Source: Pseudobdellovibrionaceae bacterium (GTDB taxonomy: Bacteria; Bdellovibrionota; UBA1018; UBA6935). From it: DNA of 64,000 nucleotides. A model generated the notes under the pieces. That model was given only the letters and a program-made list of their open reading frames with translations, had not been told where the DNA came from and ran no database searches. This document shows positions 36,019 through 46,800 of the stretch, piece after piece. The stretch covers positions 40,531-104,530 of the forward strand of contig PBMP01000004.1 of assembly GCA_002722705.1 (NCBI GenBank). Reading direction: 5' to 3'. The number at the start of each line of letters is the position of its first letter. Position 1 is the stretch's first letter. The position numbers were made by a program, and so were the translations under genes.

Positions 36019-37419
36019 TTAGTCCGTAAATACATTGTAGCGGCGGAGTGGCTCGTTACATTGTGCTTGCCTCGACGTTCCGCACTCGCGTGTGCCGATC
36101 GCAACCAACCAAGGTCGTGGGTAATTGGTACTTTGCAGCCAGTCCTCAATCGTATCGGCACCAAGAGAATCAATTTCATCCGGAGCATACGTCACGTCTT
36201 CCTTCGACAACCAGCTATAGTATCGCATGCAATACACGATTCGCGAGAGTTCCTGCGCAAACGCTTGTACCTTGCCGTCAAATCGCTTTGTACGCCGTGT
36301 GTTCCGCAAAAGCGTCTGAAACGCGACCATGTCTATAACCAATGAACCATCAACACACCCTATCAAGGGCGTCGAAATTCGCGAAAGAGTCGACAGCAAC
36401 CGTTTGGCGGTCCACCCATATCGGCCAAGGCCATTGCAGTAATCAACTCCAGCTGCACATAACATAATCAGCTGCGCCCGAGCAAGTCGTGCGGCCGAGT
36501 GCCCGCTAATTACGTGTTCCAAAAACGCGTTCAATGAATAGTGGCGCCAAACCTTTTCAGGGGCCAACTTTTTTCGTTTTCGTGGCCCGGAGCTCATTTC
36601 CAACGCAGCTTTTTGGGCGGCGGTTTCGGACGCGTAAATTACTTTGTTAAAAGCGTACCCGCGACCGACCACCAGCGTTCCGTTAATTGGGGGAAACCCC
36701 AAAGACTGAATGAATGCGTCGGTGTCAATGGATACCCATACCCAGTGCGGTACCGGCGATTCATCGATAAGCGCCTTTTCAATCATTGACTTTGCGCAAT
36801 ATGCTATTTGCGCCTCGGCTTCTCCGCTAGGCCGACTTTGCAAAACATCATAAAAAGGACCTTTGCGGCCAAATGGATAATGCCACGGAGCTTGCTTGCC
36901 ATCGGCACCCCCAAACGGCGGCGTTATCGTAACCGATTTTGGGTCGCTATCGTCCGAAGCGGCAATTACAATGCGTTGAAGCGCTTTAAAAACCATTAGA
37001 AACGCAGCTTTTTTCCCAACGGTGGATGCAAGCTGCTGCTCCCACGTGACTGCATCCCCATTGGGCAAAAGTGGCAAAGAGGTGGCCGTAATCGATGTTG
37101 CAAGGTCATCTGGAAGCGAGTCTACCTTGCACGTGCGAGCCCGTTCGACGGCAACCTCAGCGCGCAATCCACAGGGATCACCCAAAGCTGGGTCGTCGAA
37201 TCCGATGAATACCGTCTTTGCATCGGGGTGAACCATGCGCCACACGCTCGTTGCAACGCTTTGTGGGGACCGAGTCGTCTTTCCGACCATCATGTATCTA
37301 GCCATGGCTGGACCATCTATAAAAACGACATTTGCATTCGCAGCGCCGAGGGTGCTTTTGCCAGTTAGAGTGGGTGAAAGCCATTCATCGCGCGTACTTG
37401 CCGTAAGTTTCCACCCCAT
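36019..37419 (-). CDS. FEN1/XPG-family nuclease
   Basis: 466 residues. Start MGWKLTAS takes the place of the family's MGIKGL. Acidic residues follow the XPG order: VVFIDGPAMARYM (D35), VFIGFDD (D75/D76), GEAEAQIAYCAK (E200, E202; family geAEAqcA), VWVSIDTDAF (D232, D234; family vvSeDsDal), and AAGVDYCNGLGRYG (D326; family GcDYcxgixgiG), a helix-hairpin-helix. It should cleave flaps or branched DNA during replication or repair. The 200-residue gap between D35 and E200 is longer than in FEN1. Confidence 0.75.
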   Translation of the reverse strand: MGWKLTASTRDEWLSPTLTGKSTLGAANANVVFIDGPAMARYMMVGKTTRSPQSVATSVWRMVHPDAKTVFIGFDDPALGDPCGLRAEVAVERARTCKVDSLPDDLATSITATSLPLLPNGDAVTWEQQLASTVGKKAAFLMVFKALQRIVIAASDDSDPKSVTITPPFGGADGKQAPWHYPFGRKGPFYDVLQSRPSGEAEAQIAYCAKSMIEKALIDESPVPHWVWVSIDTDAFIQSLGFPPINGTLVVGRGYAFNKVIYASETAAQKAALEMSSGPRKRKKLAPEKVWRHYSLNAFLEHVISGHSAARLARAQLIMLCAAGVDYCNGLGRYGWTAKRLLSTLSRISTPLIGCVDGSLVIDMVAFQTLLRNTRRTKRFDGKVQAFAQELSRIVYCMRYYSWLSKEDVTYAPDEIDSLGADTIEDWLQSTNYPRPWLVAIGTRECGTSRQAQCNEPLRRYNVFTD

Positions 37420-37555
37420 TTCCAATTTTAAAGTGAATATTATTTGTGTAAACCAATTCAACTACTCCGCTGCCGCGCGACACGCTGGATTGTTATGGCA
37501 AGGTGAAAATACATTTACGACTAAATGCAAGCACTGTGCCCTGCCTGTAACCACA

Positions 37556-40500
37556 ATGTGGGTGTTTCTGGCCGCAGTTCAGGCGTTCACGCCTTCCCCA
37601 AATCCGGCCGATCAGTGTCTTAACGCCGACAATTGTATGAACAACGACATGACGTTTTCAACAGGGCTTTGTCATCTCAACCAAAACGGTGGGACAGCAA
37701 TTCACGACGCACCCGACGCATGTACCTGCAAAATTCGGGCACGAGAAAAGTGTGCGTACAGAAAATATTCCTTAAATGACGACGCTCCAAACTGTCAAAA
37801 GCGAAATGATATTGATTGGAAAGAAACAAATAAAAACACTTTTGAAACGTGTGCGTGGGACTTTGATTCCAGCCGAACTGGACACGAATGCACTGTGTAC
37901 GGACTAGACCACGAATGTGAACCTCCAACAAAGTGTAGTTACACCACGGTTAATAAAGCTTGCGACAATAACTACATCAGTATGACAACGTCAGACGACG
38001 GAGTTCTGTCTTACTGCGATTGTGCAATTCAATTTGAAAGTATGCCCTCAATCGTTGAATGGTCGTTCCAAGCCAGCTGCGCGTTAATTGATGGCACACC
38101 AAAAACAAATTGTTGCAAATTTTATGACACCTGTACAAGAATTGCCGATGGTAACACAGTTATGCGATCTGACAACAGCGACCTTGATCGCATAGGACAA
38201 GCTGATTTATCAAGTGCGAATACCGCCCGATCGGCGTTTAAATGGAGGTACAATACAACGCATGTATCGGCAAGCCCATCACCGCCGGCACAACCAGACT
38301 ATTATTGTTCAACGGCGCAAAAAGAAACATTAATTTCCGGAAATCTTGTCAAAGAAAATCAAGTTTGTTCGGGGCTAAATGTTCCAACCGGATATTTGGA
38401 TGCCACCGATTGGTGCGACTGCTTTAAGCAAGTGCACGCCTTGAGTGACGCAGATACCACTTGGCAATTTTATGACGCGAGCGAAGATGATGGCAGCGAA
38501 AGCGGAAGCGGCTCTGGCGACAATGAATGTAAATATTGGACGGGAATCGAAGTCCTGTGCTATCCAGCCCCCGATCTACCCACCTATGTCGGCCACACGC
38601 CGGACAGAGCGGTTTACTGTGATTCCCCATGCCAAGACGCATCAAATGGGGTTACGAGAGAAATGTGCCAATTGAATGGCGGCGATCACTATTACGAATT
38701 CCCGACCACATCAAATGAGGCTATAAAGGGAACTGCAGTCGGATGCATTTTTGTTGTAGTTCAAATTACACCACAAGGCGGTTCTCAGTACCCGGGCACT
38801 TTGCATATGTGGTTTGATCCCGCGGACGCCAACAGCGGCGTTTCCAACGCGTCTCCATTGCCAGATTTCGGGGGGACGGTACTAACGCAGGGAAATAGCG
38901 AAGCCGAAATTCTCGCTGGATATCCAATACGACGAGCGTGTCACTATTGCGGAACTTCCACAACAACAACAACGTCATCAACAACTAGTACCTTAACTGG
39001 CTCGACTTCAACAACAACAACGTCAACGTCTACCTCATCGACATCAAGTTCAAGCTCTACCTCCTCGTTAACCAGCGTCAATTGCGAAGATGTCGACTTG
39101 GACGTGATGCGGGATGAGGGATGGCTTTTGAATCATTACGGGTGCAGCAACGCAGCCGATGAAACCATCACATCGGTTAATTTGTGCACTTGCGCCGGGT
39201 ATGCAAATAACATGCAAAGAAGTTTTATGTTTGAACCAGACGACAACACCGTCAGTACCATTTGTAACAACTGTCTACAGGGGGAGGATTTTTCGCCGTG
39301 CAAACAGTGGTGTTCTTCAAGTAATTACTGTGGCCACACATCTTCTTTTCAACTTGGCACCGACTGTCGCGGTGACTTTGCAGCGAATGTTCTCGGCACC
39401 TGCTATTTGTACAACGACATGTGCGAATTAGTGCCGCAACATGGGTCGTCTGCGTCAAACCGAAATTTACGAGGATGTCATCATGGCTGTCGCGATCAAA
39501 CGCTTCCTGCGGTCCGACGAGCGCAATGTGACAACGGCCAAGCGATTCCAAAAATAACACCGCACGCAATCGGTTGCGTTGAACGAGCCAGCGACGGCCA
39601 GCAAATGTGGCTGTGGCCAAATGAGTCGACGCCGTTCAGATCTACGCCGGGAGATACCGTTTCTCTTCCCCTTGTACGATTGGGCGGAGAAGAGCTCTTT
39701 CGAGTGTGCAACGGAAAGTGTGAGCGTAGGACGTTTTTTGCCTGCAACACATGCCCGGACACCGGACCTGGAACCGATCGGCCCACCGAGCAAGAATGCG
39801 CCAACAGCGCCCCGGAACTCTACTTGACTGTGGAAAGTACCTCAACCCTAGATTGTTATTGTCGCAAGGGAACCGCTCAAAAGAAGGGCGCCGACGAAAT
39901 AGTGCGCTGGCAAGCGTACGTGCACTGTGAAACGAGTTCGGGTAGCGGTTCCGGCGCCGCGCCAGAAACGGTGCAGGAAGCACTTGACCAAATTGGGTAT
40001 TTCCTCATCGATTCATATGCTGCGTGTGCGCGGTGTAAATCAAACGAAAAGACACCGTGCAGCCCTCACCGGGCAGTGCAAACCCGCGAGTCGTGCGACG
40101 TTGCTCGCCAAGCACTTTCGTTTGCCGAGCCGCTCTTTGTGCGAAGAGCTTTACAACCCGGATGTTTTGTCGCTACAACCGAACAAGGCCAAGAAATATT
40201 TTGGGGCGGCAGCGAGGACCAATATGTGGGGCACCTGCAAGCTGCTCCGGATAATGATGCATGGACTCGAATTTGTTCTGCAATATCGCCTGCAACGCAA
40301 CGCCCAAAATACAAATTAGTTGTCCAAACAAGTGGGCAATGCATTACACCAGCACCGAGAACGCAGTGCAACGTCAACGACCAGGCTTCGGCGCAGCAGT
40401 ATGCATTTTCGGGGTGCGTTACGACGGACCCTATCTTATACGATTGGAATTTGTATACGTTTGCCTCAGCTCCGACCGAATGTACCCCATTGACGCCGTG

Positions 40501-41392
40501 TCTATGCGTTGACATTTTTAATACCGGCGACGAACAATGTTACCGCGGCCAAAATTGCATAGATGTTGCAGAACACTTTGGCTATGTGACACCCTCATCC
40601 CTTACCGGAACCACAGATGTGTGCGTTTTTAACAATGGGTACTTGACCGAGACCACTGCTGCCGCAGCGCCGTCGCCCTGCATGCAAGTCGATGCAAATG
40701 TGTTAAAAATGAGGGTCCGTCATTTCAATTTGATTTCCTTTGACAACAACGTAATCCTCTATATGTCAATGCATCAGTGCATGCGAATATCATCAACGTA
40801 CAACACGCCGTTTTTGACCAATCAATTGAAACAAGGGCTGTGCGCGTTTGACTTTGCCACCAAAGTGTTTTACCTCACGCTTTCCACTTCGGAAACTGGG
40901 GTACGGCTTTTGGGAATTGAAGCCTCGGTCAACCAAAATTGTGAAACGCCGCATCCTGCTACAATAAGCGAATGCGATGCAGAAGCAACGCTTGTATTGG
41001 GGTCGCAATTTAAAGCATCGTCAATTTTTGACCCTACGTTGCCGTCGGGGTGCATAATTGATACCCGCGACGCCCGCATGCGAGCTACTGGATTACCCGT
41101 GTGGAACAAAGCCTCTACTAACGTTTCGTGTACCGATACCGTGCAATGCATCTGCGGAAGACAGCCAACAGAATCCAAGTGCCCTCAAGTGCTGAGAGAA
41201 GAACCAGGCACAGATGAACGTGCTCTACAAGTCTTGGTCGTGGTCATCGCTGGGCTGGCACTTATTTTGGTTGCCACGACAATTCCAATACGGTCGTCAG
41301 TAGGTGGGGTTGCCCCAGCCATTAGTTTTAGCGACATCCAGTCGACTAAGGTCCCAAAATATTCTAAGTTTGACGAAACAAAATTCCTCTAA
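37556..41392 (+). CDS. Large cysteine-rich surface glycoprotein with mucin-like stalk
   Basis: 1278 residues. Signal peptide MWVFLAAVQAFTPSP, cysteine-rich ectodomain, two Gly/Ser/Glu linkers (SESGSGSGD, SSGSGSGA), a Thr/Ser stretch at ~467-508 (mucin-like, likely O-glycosylated), then a C-terminal transmembrane helix (LVVVIAGLALILVATTI). Cysteine modules recur around the stalk (SVNCEDVDLDV...; ..LC.C), suggesting repeated domains. Probably a virion spike. Starts 136 bp from the divergent nuclease. Confidence 0.8.
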   Translation: MWVFLAAVQAFTPSPNPADQCLNADNCMNNDMTFSTGLCHLNQNGGTAIHDAPDACTCKIRAREKCAYRKYSLNDDAPNCQKRNDIDWKETNKNTFETCAWDFDSSRTGHECTVYGLDHECEPPTKCSYTTVNKACDNNYISMTTSDDGVLSYCDCAIQFESMPSIVEWSFQASCALIDGTPKTNCCKFYDTCTRIADGNTVMRSDNSDLDRIGQADLSSANTARSAFKWRYNTTHVSASPSPPAQPDYYCSTAQKETLISGNLVKENQVCSGLNVPTGYLDATDWCDCFKQVHALSDADTTWQFYDASEDDGSESGSGSGDNECKYWTGIEVLCYPAPDLPTYVGHTPDRAVYCDSPCQDASNGVTREMCQLNGGDHYYEFPTTSNEAIKGTAVGCIFVVVQITPQGGSQYPGTLHMWFDPADANSGVSNASPLPDFGGTVLTQGNSEAEILAGYPIRRACHYCGTSTTTTTSSTTSTLTGSTSTTTTSTSTSSTSSSSSTSSLTSVNCEDVDLDVMRDEGWLLNHYGCSNAADETITSVNLCTCAGYANNMQRSFMFEPDDNTVSTICNNCLQGEDFSPCKQWCSSSNYCGHTSSFQLGTDCRGDFAANVLGTCYLYNDMCELVPQHGSSASNRNLRGCHHGCRDQTLPAVRRAQCDNGQAIPKITPHAIGCVERASDGQQMWLWPNESTPFRSTPGDTVSLPLVRLGGEELFRVCNGKCERRTFFACNTCPDTGPGTDRPTEQECANSAPELYLTVESTSTLDCYCRKGTAQKKGADEIVRWQAYVHCETSSGSGSGAAPETVQEALDQIGYFLIDSYAACARCKSNEKTPCSPHRAVQTRESCDVARQALSFAEPLFVRRALQPGCFVATTEQGQEIFWGGSEDQYVGHLQAAPDNDAWTRICSAISPATQRPKYKLVVQTSGQCITPAPRTQCNVNDQASAQQYAFSGCVTTDPILYDWNLYTFASAPTECTPLTPCLCVDIFNTGDEQCYRGQNCIDVAEHFGYVTPSSLTGTTDVCVFNNGYLTETTAAAAPSPCMQVDANVLKMRVRHFNLISFDNNVILYMSMHQCMRISSTYNTPFLTNQLKQGLCAFDFATKVFYLTLSTSETGVRLLGIEASVNQNCETPHPATISECDAEATLVLGSQFKASSIFDPTLPSGCIIDTRDARMRATGLPVWNKASTNVSCTDTVQCICGRQPTESKCPQVLREEPGTDERALQVLVVVIAGLALILVATTIPIRSSVGGVAPAISFSDIQSTKVPKYSKFDETKFL
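38956..39078 (+). repeat. Thr/Ser-coding low-complexity tract
   Basis: An ACA/TCA-rich tract encoding alternating Thr and Ser inside the surface protein gene. It is a mucin-like spacer and a likely length-variable site between strains. Confidence 0.7.
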
Positions 41393-41402
41393 GTTTACCA
41401 CA

Positions 41403-42794
41403 ATGGACGGAGTAAATCAGGTAGTAGTCGATAGCGCCATGCGTCGATTTTTTCAACAATACGCAGAGCGAAAAGCGGCGCAAGCAACTCGTCAAGCCAC
41501 AATGCACATCACGCGCGAAAACGCCTTGCTGCGCGTTTCAAAGTTGTGGGAAACTCGCAAAACGTCCGCTTTGGCACAATTGGATCGGGCCGAAGCGTTG
41601 CTTTTGGGCGTAAACGACCCAGAAAGAGTCGCCGAAAACGCAGCCCAGCACAATCAATCTGCGGTAGTTTGGTCAAATGGAAATCCATCGGTGTGGTTAA
41701 ACTTTGCAATCACAAACCAAGAAACCGATTTTTATGTTCCCGACGGAACGGCCGGGGCACGCGAATTAGAAAAGGCAATCGACGACGCATTAAGTGACGT
41801 TCTTGCACAAAGCCAGCGCCCAAACCCACTGTGTATTCGAATGCGGGACGTCCGTCTACATTTGACCCAAACTGGACGAGCTTATCACCTCGAAACCTCT
41901 TTGGATTTGGAGCCCCACGAATTGGAGTTGGAGAGCCGCGAGCATATGCGTAGCTGGGAGACGCATCTGGCTGAATACGCACGAATCTTAAAAATGGCCA
42001 GCGCTGCGATGAATGGGTCTGCCCGACCACAATGGCTTCAATGGCTAGAAAAAAAGAATCCGTTCATTGATCCACCCACGTTAGCATTCGAACAAAGCGA
42101 TGTCGATATAAGGAGATTGCCGGCGAAAACTGACTACGTATTTTTGCAGCACGCACAAAACGCAGGAATGGAGGAAACGGGCGCCATAATAAATCAAATA
42201 GACTTATCGTCAGACAACGAAAAATATTTTTTGGGCACCCATGCTACCGATGCAGCTGCTGTCTACTTTGAGGCCAACACCCTGTCAAAATTTTCGGGGT
42301 TTGTCTCTACCGCATTTGAAGCAGATGGGAGGGTTTTATTTGCAGCAATCGACAAAGAGCTATTCAAACAATCGTGCAAAGTCTACCCCGACCAAGACTT
42401 GCTGCGTTTGATACTCGCGTCATCGTACTACGACAGCACGCTGGTTACCAAACTAGTAGTGCGCGCGCGCACAGAGCACGGTCCAGAAACGTTTTGCTAC
42501 GCGTTGGTTGTTGATAAGTCTGGTGAAAAACGCATCGCTTTACAGCCACGCCCTGCGTTTTTTGCTGCAAAGCAAATGGTCGAAACGACCCTAAGAGGGT
42601 ATGACAATGTGATTAATGCGTCAGACCGCTTTCATAGCGCAGAAAATACACAAAAAGCTAGCCTGCTTCACGCGGCCGGTGTAATTATCGAATATCAAGA
42701 ACGTAGCACACAGTTTGCAGACGCAAGAGGTCTTAAACTGGCGAAACGGAAGTTACGGCAACTTTCCAATATCCTTGCTCGAGTCACTCCGTGA
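41403..42794 (+). CDS. Unidentified protein, 463 residues
   Basis: ATG at 41403, 10 bp after the surface gene stop. Helical N-terminus (AMRRFFQQYAERKAAQATR), then mixed alpha/beta; no signal or membrane segment. No enzyme motif recognised. It converges with the Lys-rich gene (11-bp overlap). A virion or tegument role is possible but unsupported. Confidence 0.65.
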   Translation: MDGVNQVVVDSAMRRFFQQYAERKAAQATRQATMHITRENALLRVSKLWETRKTSALAQLDRAEALLLGVNDPERVAENAAQHNQSAVVWSNGNPSVWLNFAITNQETDFYVPDGTAGARELEKAIDDALSDVLAQSQRPNPLCIRMRDVRLHLTQTGRAYHLETSLDLEPHELELESREHMRSWETHLAEYARILKMASAAMNGSARPQWLQWLEKKNPFIDPPTLAFEQSDVDIRRLPAKTDYVFLQHAQNAGMEETGAIINQIDLSSDNEKYFLGTHATDAAAVYFEANTLSKFSGFVSTAFEADGRVLFAAIDKELFKQSCKVYPDQDLLRLILASSYYDSTLVTKLVVRARTEHGPETFCYALVVDKSGEKRIALQPRPAFFAAKQMVETTLRGYDNVINASDRFHSAENTQKASLLHAAGVIIEYQERSTQFADARGLKLAKRKLRQLSNILARVTP

Positions 42795-43725
42795 CGGCAC
42801 CGTTTAGCTTGGACAGCAGCATCAGGTCTTCAGGAGACGCGTCAGAAATGGTGACCGTGATCTCAAGGCGCCTCCGCTTTGACGGAGGATCCGCCGGGTC
42901 TTCATGCTTCACACGCGCCGGTTTGCTACCGAGCACCGGCTTGGCCTCACTTTTGGGCTGGGATGCCTTTGCGGACTTCGCGGGAACGGGTTCCGCCGGC
43001 TCTTTTGAATCAACTAAAAGCGGGGTTTCCCGCTTTGAACTTGGCGCCTTTGCCGTCTTTGTTGAAGTTGTACTAGCATTAGAAAGCTTTGCTTGCTTGC
43101 TCTTGCGTTGCCCGGTTTTTTCCTTCCGCGCAGCGTTTGTTTTGGTACGTTTCATCACCAAAAAATCCGACACGACGTAGTTGTTGTTCTTTTGAATCAA
43201 CTCCTTGATGGCGTCCGGCGCCGTACTTGGATTGGACGCCCATTTACAAAGCATTGCTTCGGTAGCGTCTGCTTTGCCGACAAGAGCTCGGCCGCGAGCA
43301 ATTTCCATTTTCTTGGATAGCATTGCGATTGCTGGCATCGAGTCTTCTGGAGAAGATGATTGCTCAACCAACATGCCCCGAAATCGCTTACCGCTTGCGG
43401 TGACACAGATAATCTCGGACGCGGGCTCGTCAATCGTGGGACACCCTTGCTTGTCAAGATTTTCGGGCGACAGCAACTTGTAGCGCTGTTTGACATTGAT
43501 GCTCTCGGTTACAATCGTTGCCGTCTCACCGGACGCTTGCCCCATGATTGGAAGCGTTTCCCAGCCGTTGTGCAGATCCTTGACAATCTTTCCCGACATG
43601 GTCACAGAGGCATCAGCCGCGCCGTCATTTAACGAGATTTCTTCATCCATGTGGCCGGAGGGCGAAACAAGTTCTTCCTCTGTTAGCCACGAATCGCTGG
43701 AGTTATCGTCGGAACCGGTATTCAT
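42784..43725 (-). CDS. Lysine-rich protein with acidic N-terminus
   Basis: 313 residues. The N-terminus is acidic, the middle globular, and residues ~200-290 are Lys/Ser/Ala/Pro-rich (RKEKTGQRKSKQAKL, PPSKRRRLE), like a histone tail or nuclear-localised DNA-binding region. A short conserved-looking end follows (TVTISDASPEDLMLL). It may be a nucleoprotein. Starts with MNTGSDD at 43725. Confidence 0.6.
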   Translation of the reverse strand: MNTGSDDNSSDSWLTEEELVSPSGHMDEEISLNDGAADASVTMSGKIVKDLHNGWETLPIMGQASGETATIVTESINVKQRYKLLSPENLDKQGCPTIDEPASEIICVTASGKRFRGMLVEQSSSPEDSMPAIAMLSKKMEIARGRALVGKADATEAMLCKWASNPSTAPDAIKELIQKNNNYVVSDFLVMKRTKTNAARKEKTGQRKSKQAKLSNASTTSTKTAKAPSSKRETPLLVDSKEPAEPVPAKSAKASQPKSEAKPVLGSKPARVKHEDPADPPSKRRRLEITVTISDASPEDLMLLSKLNGAVTE

Positions 43726-43857
43726 GGTGAACGGAAAAGGCAAAGAATGCGAAATGAGGGCGTTTTGGCAAATTACATTAAAGCTTTTAGGGCGCCAGGC
43801 TGTGCGTTGTCATTGATATAATCACATTCTTCTTTTGCATTTGTGGCACATTCCAGT

Positions 43858-46800
43858 ATGTCCGCTTCTCCGGACCTCTCTGAAGCGCGGTTGCAGCAAC
43901 GAACGCGCGGCCCACTGTACTACTTGACAAACTGCGACCGCACAACGGGGTGTACCGAGGAGCAATCCAAAGTCATTCTTTGCGTGACGGTAGCAGCAGA
44001 TTGGTACGGGGAGCTTCCGGTAGCTTTTGGATGCCCACAAGCGCGCCCGGAAATGACCCTCATTTTAAGCATGGTGTCCTTGCTGCACCGCGAATGCCCG
44101 CGCACAATTATCGAAACGCTCGTTGCCACAAAGTGGTGGCAGATTTCGGAAGGCGCGATTCCGGCGGATCGCACCTCGGTGCAGTTCAATGCGGTCATGG
44201 GGTGGCGCTTTTGGTTTCCGATGAGCACCATGGTCGCAGCACGACTATCGGCCAAGATTTCCGCTCTTATTAATCAGCACAGTTCAACGGCCGCGCCAAC
44301 GACGCCCCCGTCGTCCGCAGCGGTCCCGAATTCGTCCGAAACGGGAAAGTTTGACATTTCGTGGGTACGCGCTGTACAAACGATCAAGACGTTCCACTCC
44401 ATCTCCACCATACTACACGGCAAAATGAAAGTTAGCATTCCGCCAGTGGACGAAATGACGTTTGAAGTTCCTAACCCGGCCGAAGGAGAGAATTCCGCCT
44501 TTGCGTTTTCAGGGTTTCGGCCGATCTTCTCGAGCGATCCGGCCGACGACGAAGACTACGATGACGACGGCGGTTCGGTGGGAGGCGCCCGCGACTCAAC
44601 CTCGCATGCGCTGCCAAACACCCACGGCCTCTACGCATTCTTAGCGACGGTTCAGGCACACACACAGATCGAGGACATGCGCCACCGCCGGTGGGGCCTG
44701 TCCACCGAACAACACATGTCAAAATCGATTGTCAACGGCAAGTACGACCCCCCAAAATGGGTGAAAGATCGCAAGCTTTTGCACGACATCAGTTCTCTCG
44801 AGCCGGATGCGCTGTTGACTATGTGCTACCCACCGGCTTCGCCACCTGCCTCGGCGATTGGCGAAACGCTCGACCAGGCAACGTCGTTTGTCGGAGCGGG
44901 AACGTTCGGCGCTAATTGGCTTGCGCAGGCGCAGCCAATACACGAAGTGTCGACATCGCTGTTTGACGAGCACATGGTGCGCGTCCCGGTTGAAAAAATC
45001 GACGTTGCGCTCACAACAACTCCGTTCGACGCGGTGTTTGCTACCAAATTCGGCTCAATGTGGAGACGCAGGCTCGTGAACGAACGATTGGGGCCGTACT
45101 ACCTCAAACACTTTTCGTTTAAAACGTTTGTAGTCGAACGCCTACTGATCGACGTAAAGAGAATGGAAGCCACGGTTGTTACGAGCGGATGGCCAGATTA
45201 TACCAATATTCTGGCGACCGAGCTTCGAGCACTTGATAGCCAAATTGGCGGTACCGGCGAAGATAGCCGGTATGCACAACAGCTGGACAATGGCTTCGCG
45301 GAACGAATGCGCCGCGGCCGGTGGGCCGACTTCTCGTCCGCATTGATTGCACGCGACGCGAACATTTACTTGCGGGATCTAAATCTTACGGCTACGCAAG
45401 CTATGATCGTGGAATACTGCCTTGCGGCGTTTGGCAGGCTTCCAGATTTGTTCACGGTTGCGCAGGTCGTGGTCATCGTTTTGCTCGGCGATTTTGGGCA
45501 AGGAAAGTCGTGGTGCATCGAAACAGTGCAAATGCTCATGCCGTCTGGAAGCCAGGGCACGGGTTCGTGGGTTACCGAAACCGCAAACGCCCATCTTGCC
45601 AAAGATGTGCTCGCAAAGTTTGCTGCAAGCGACGAAGTGTACACCGAGCAGCACCAAGCAAATCAAATGCTGAATACCGCGATTGCTACGCGGTTAAGCG
45701 GCCGGCAGCGCCTAAAGCGATGCCCAGAAACAAACGCTTGGATCGAGGATTTGTGCGAGGTATTGATGGATCGCGCGCTAATTATTGCCGGGAACGACGC
45801 GCCGAACGACGCTATTATGAATCGCGCCCAGCCGGTCTTCATTGGTGCACACCCAGGAAAACGGACTGCGAAGCAGTGTGCCATGGCCCCGGGAAATGAA
45901 TCGCGGCGCAGGGCCGCATCGTTGGTCATGCGGCGACTATACTGCAACATTTATCGCAACTGGCACGCTGACAATTTGAGCGCAATAAAATTGGACAATA
46001 CGATCATCAGAGTCGTGATGAGCATCTACCAAACGGTGATGCCCGAGGAGTACGACGGTCACTCGACGCGGATGTTTGTAGCTATACGGAACCTGGCTAT
46101 GGCGAAAATGAAGCGACGGGTCACAGCCTTGTGGCACCATGTGGTGAAGCACCGCGGGGACGACTCAGACGCTACGATGTACCAGTTTTATGCACACCGC
46201 AATTGGGTGATGCCAGTAGATGCTCTTGGCGCGCTGTTTACGACACTTAAGCTTTGCGACTCTACCAAGATGCAGCGAGACGTCTCCGGCACGGTCCAAG
46301 CCATGATAAAGTTTGTCAACGACCGACCAGTGTCGGCAGAAAACAATCCGCTGTACTACGAGACGGAATTGCATCCCGATCGTATGGCGGAACAGCTGAT
46401 GGCCAGGCTGCCAGTGGGCTACGGCAAAAGCATTATTCGGTGGTACCTTAACAATTTGACTGAAAAGGCGGGCGGCGGGGGGAACGCCGTGCTTGTGCTG
46501 GGTAATGGCACGGTCAGAGTGCTGAAGTCGTACGTTTTGGCCGCCGAGAGCCAGGCCGTCAAAGCGGTTTGGAACACGCTGTTGTGGATTGTTGCAAATC
46601 AATCGGAGTACTGGGGTCTTGACTATGACACGGAACAATTGGTTGTGTTTAACAACGCCACAAAGCACCTTCTTCTTGAAAATAAGAAATCGGCAGAATT
46701 TCCGGAAATCCCAAAGCCTTTGGCTAACATTACGCCGCAGGCGTGCAATCGCGCGTTGCAGCTGTTGGCAGAGGCTGGCCACGCTTGGTGGCTAGACGAT

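Noticed and set aside
45321..45899. Plus frame inside the helicase gene
   Set aside because: Arg/Cys/Gly-rich shadow; the main frame carries Walker A here.
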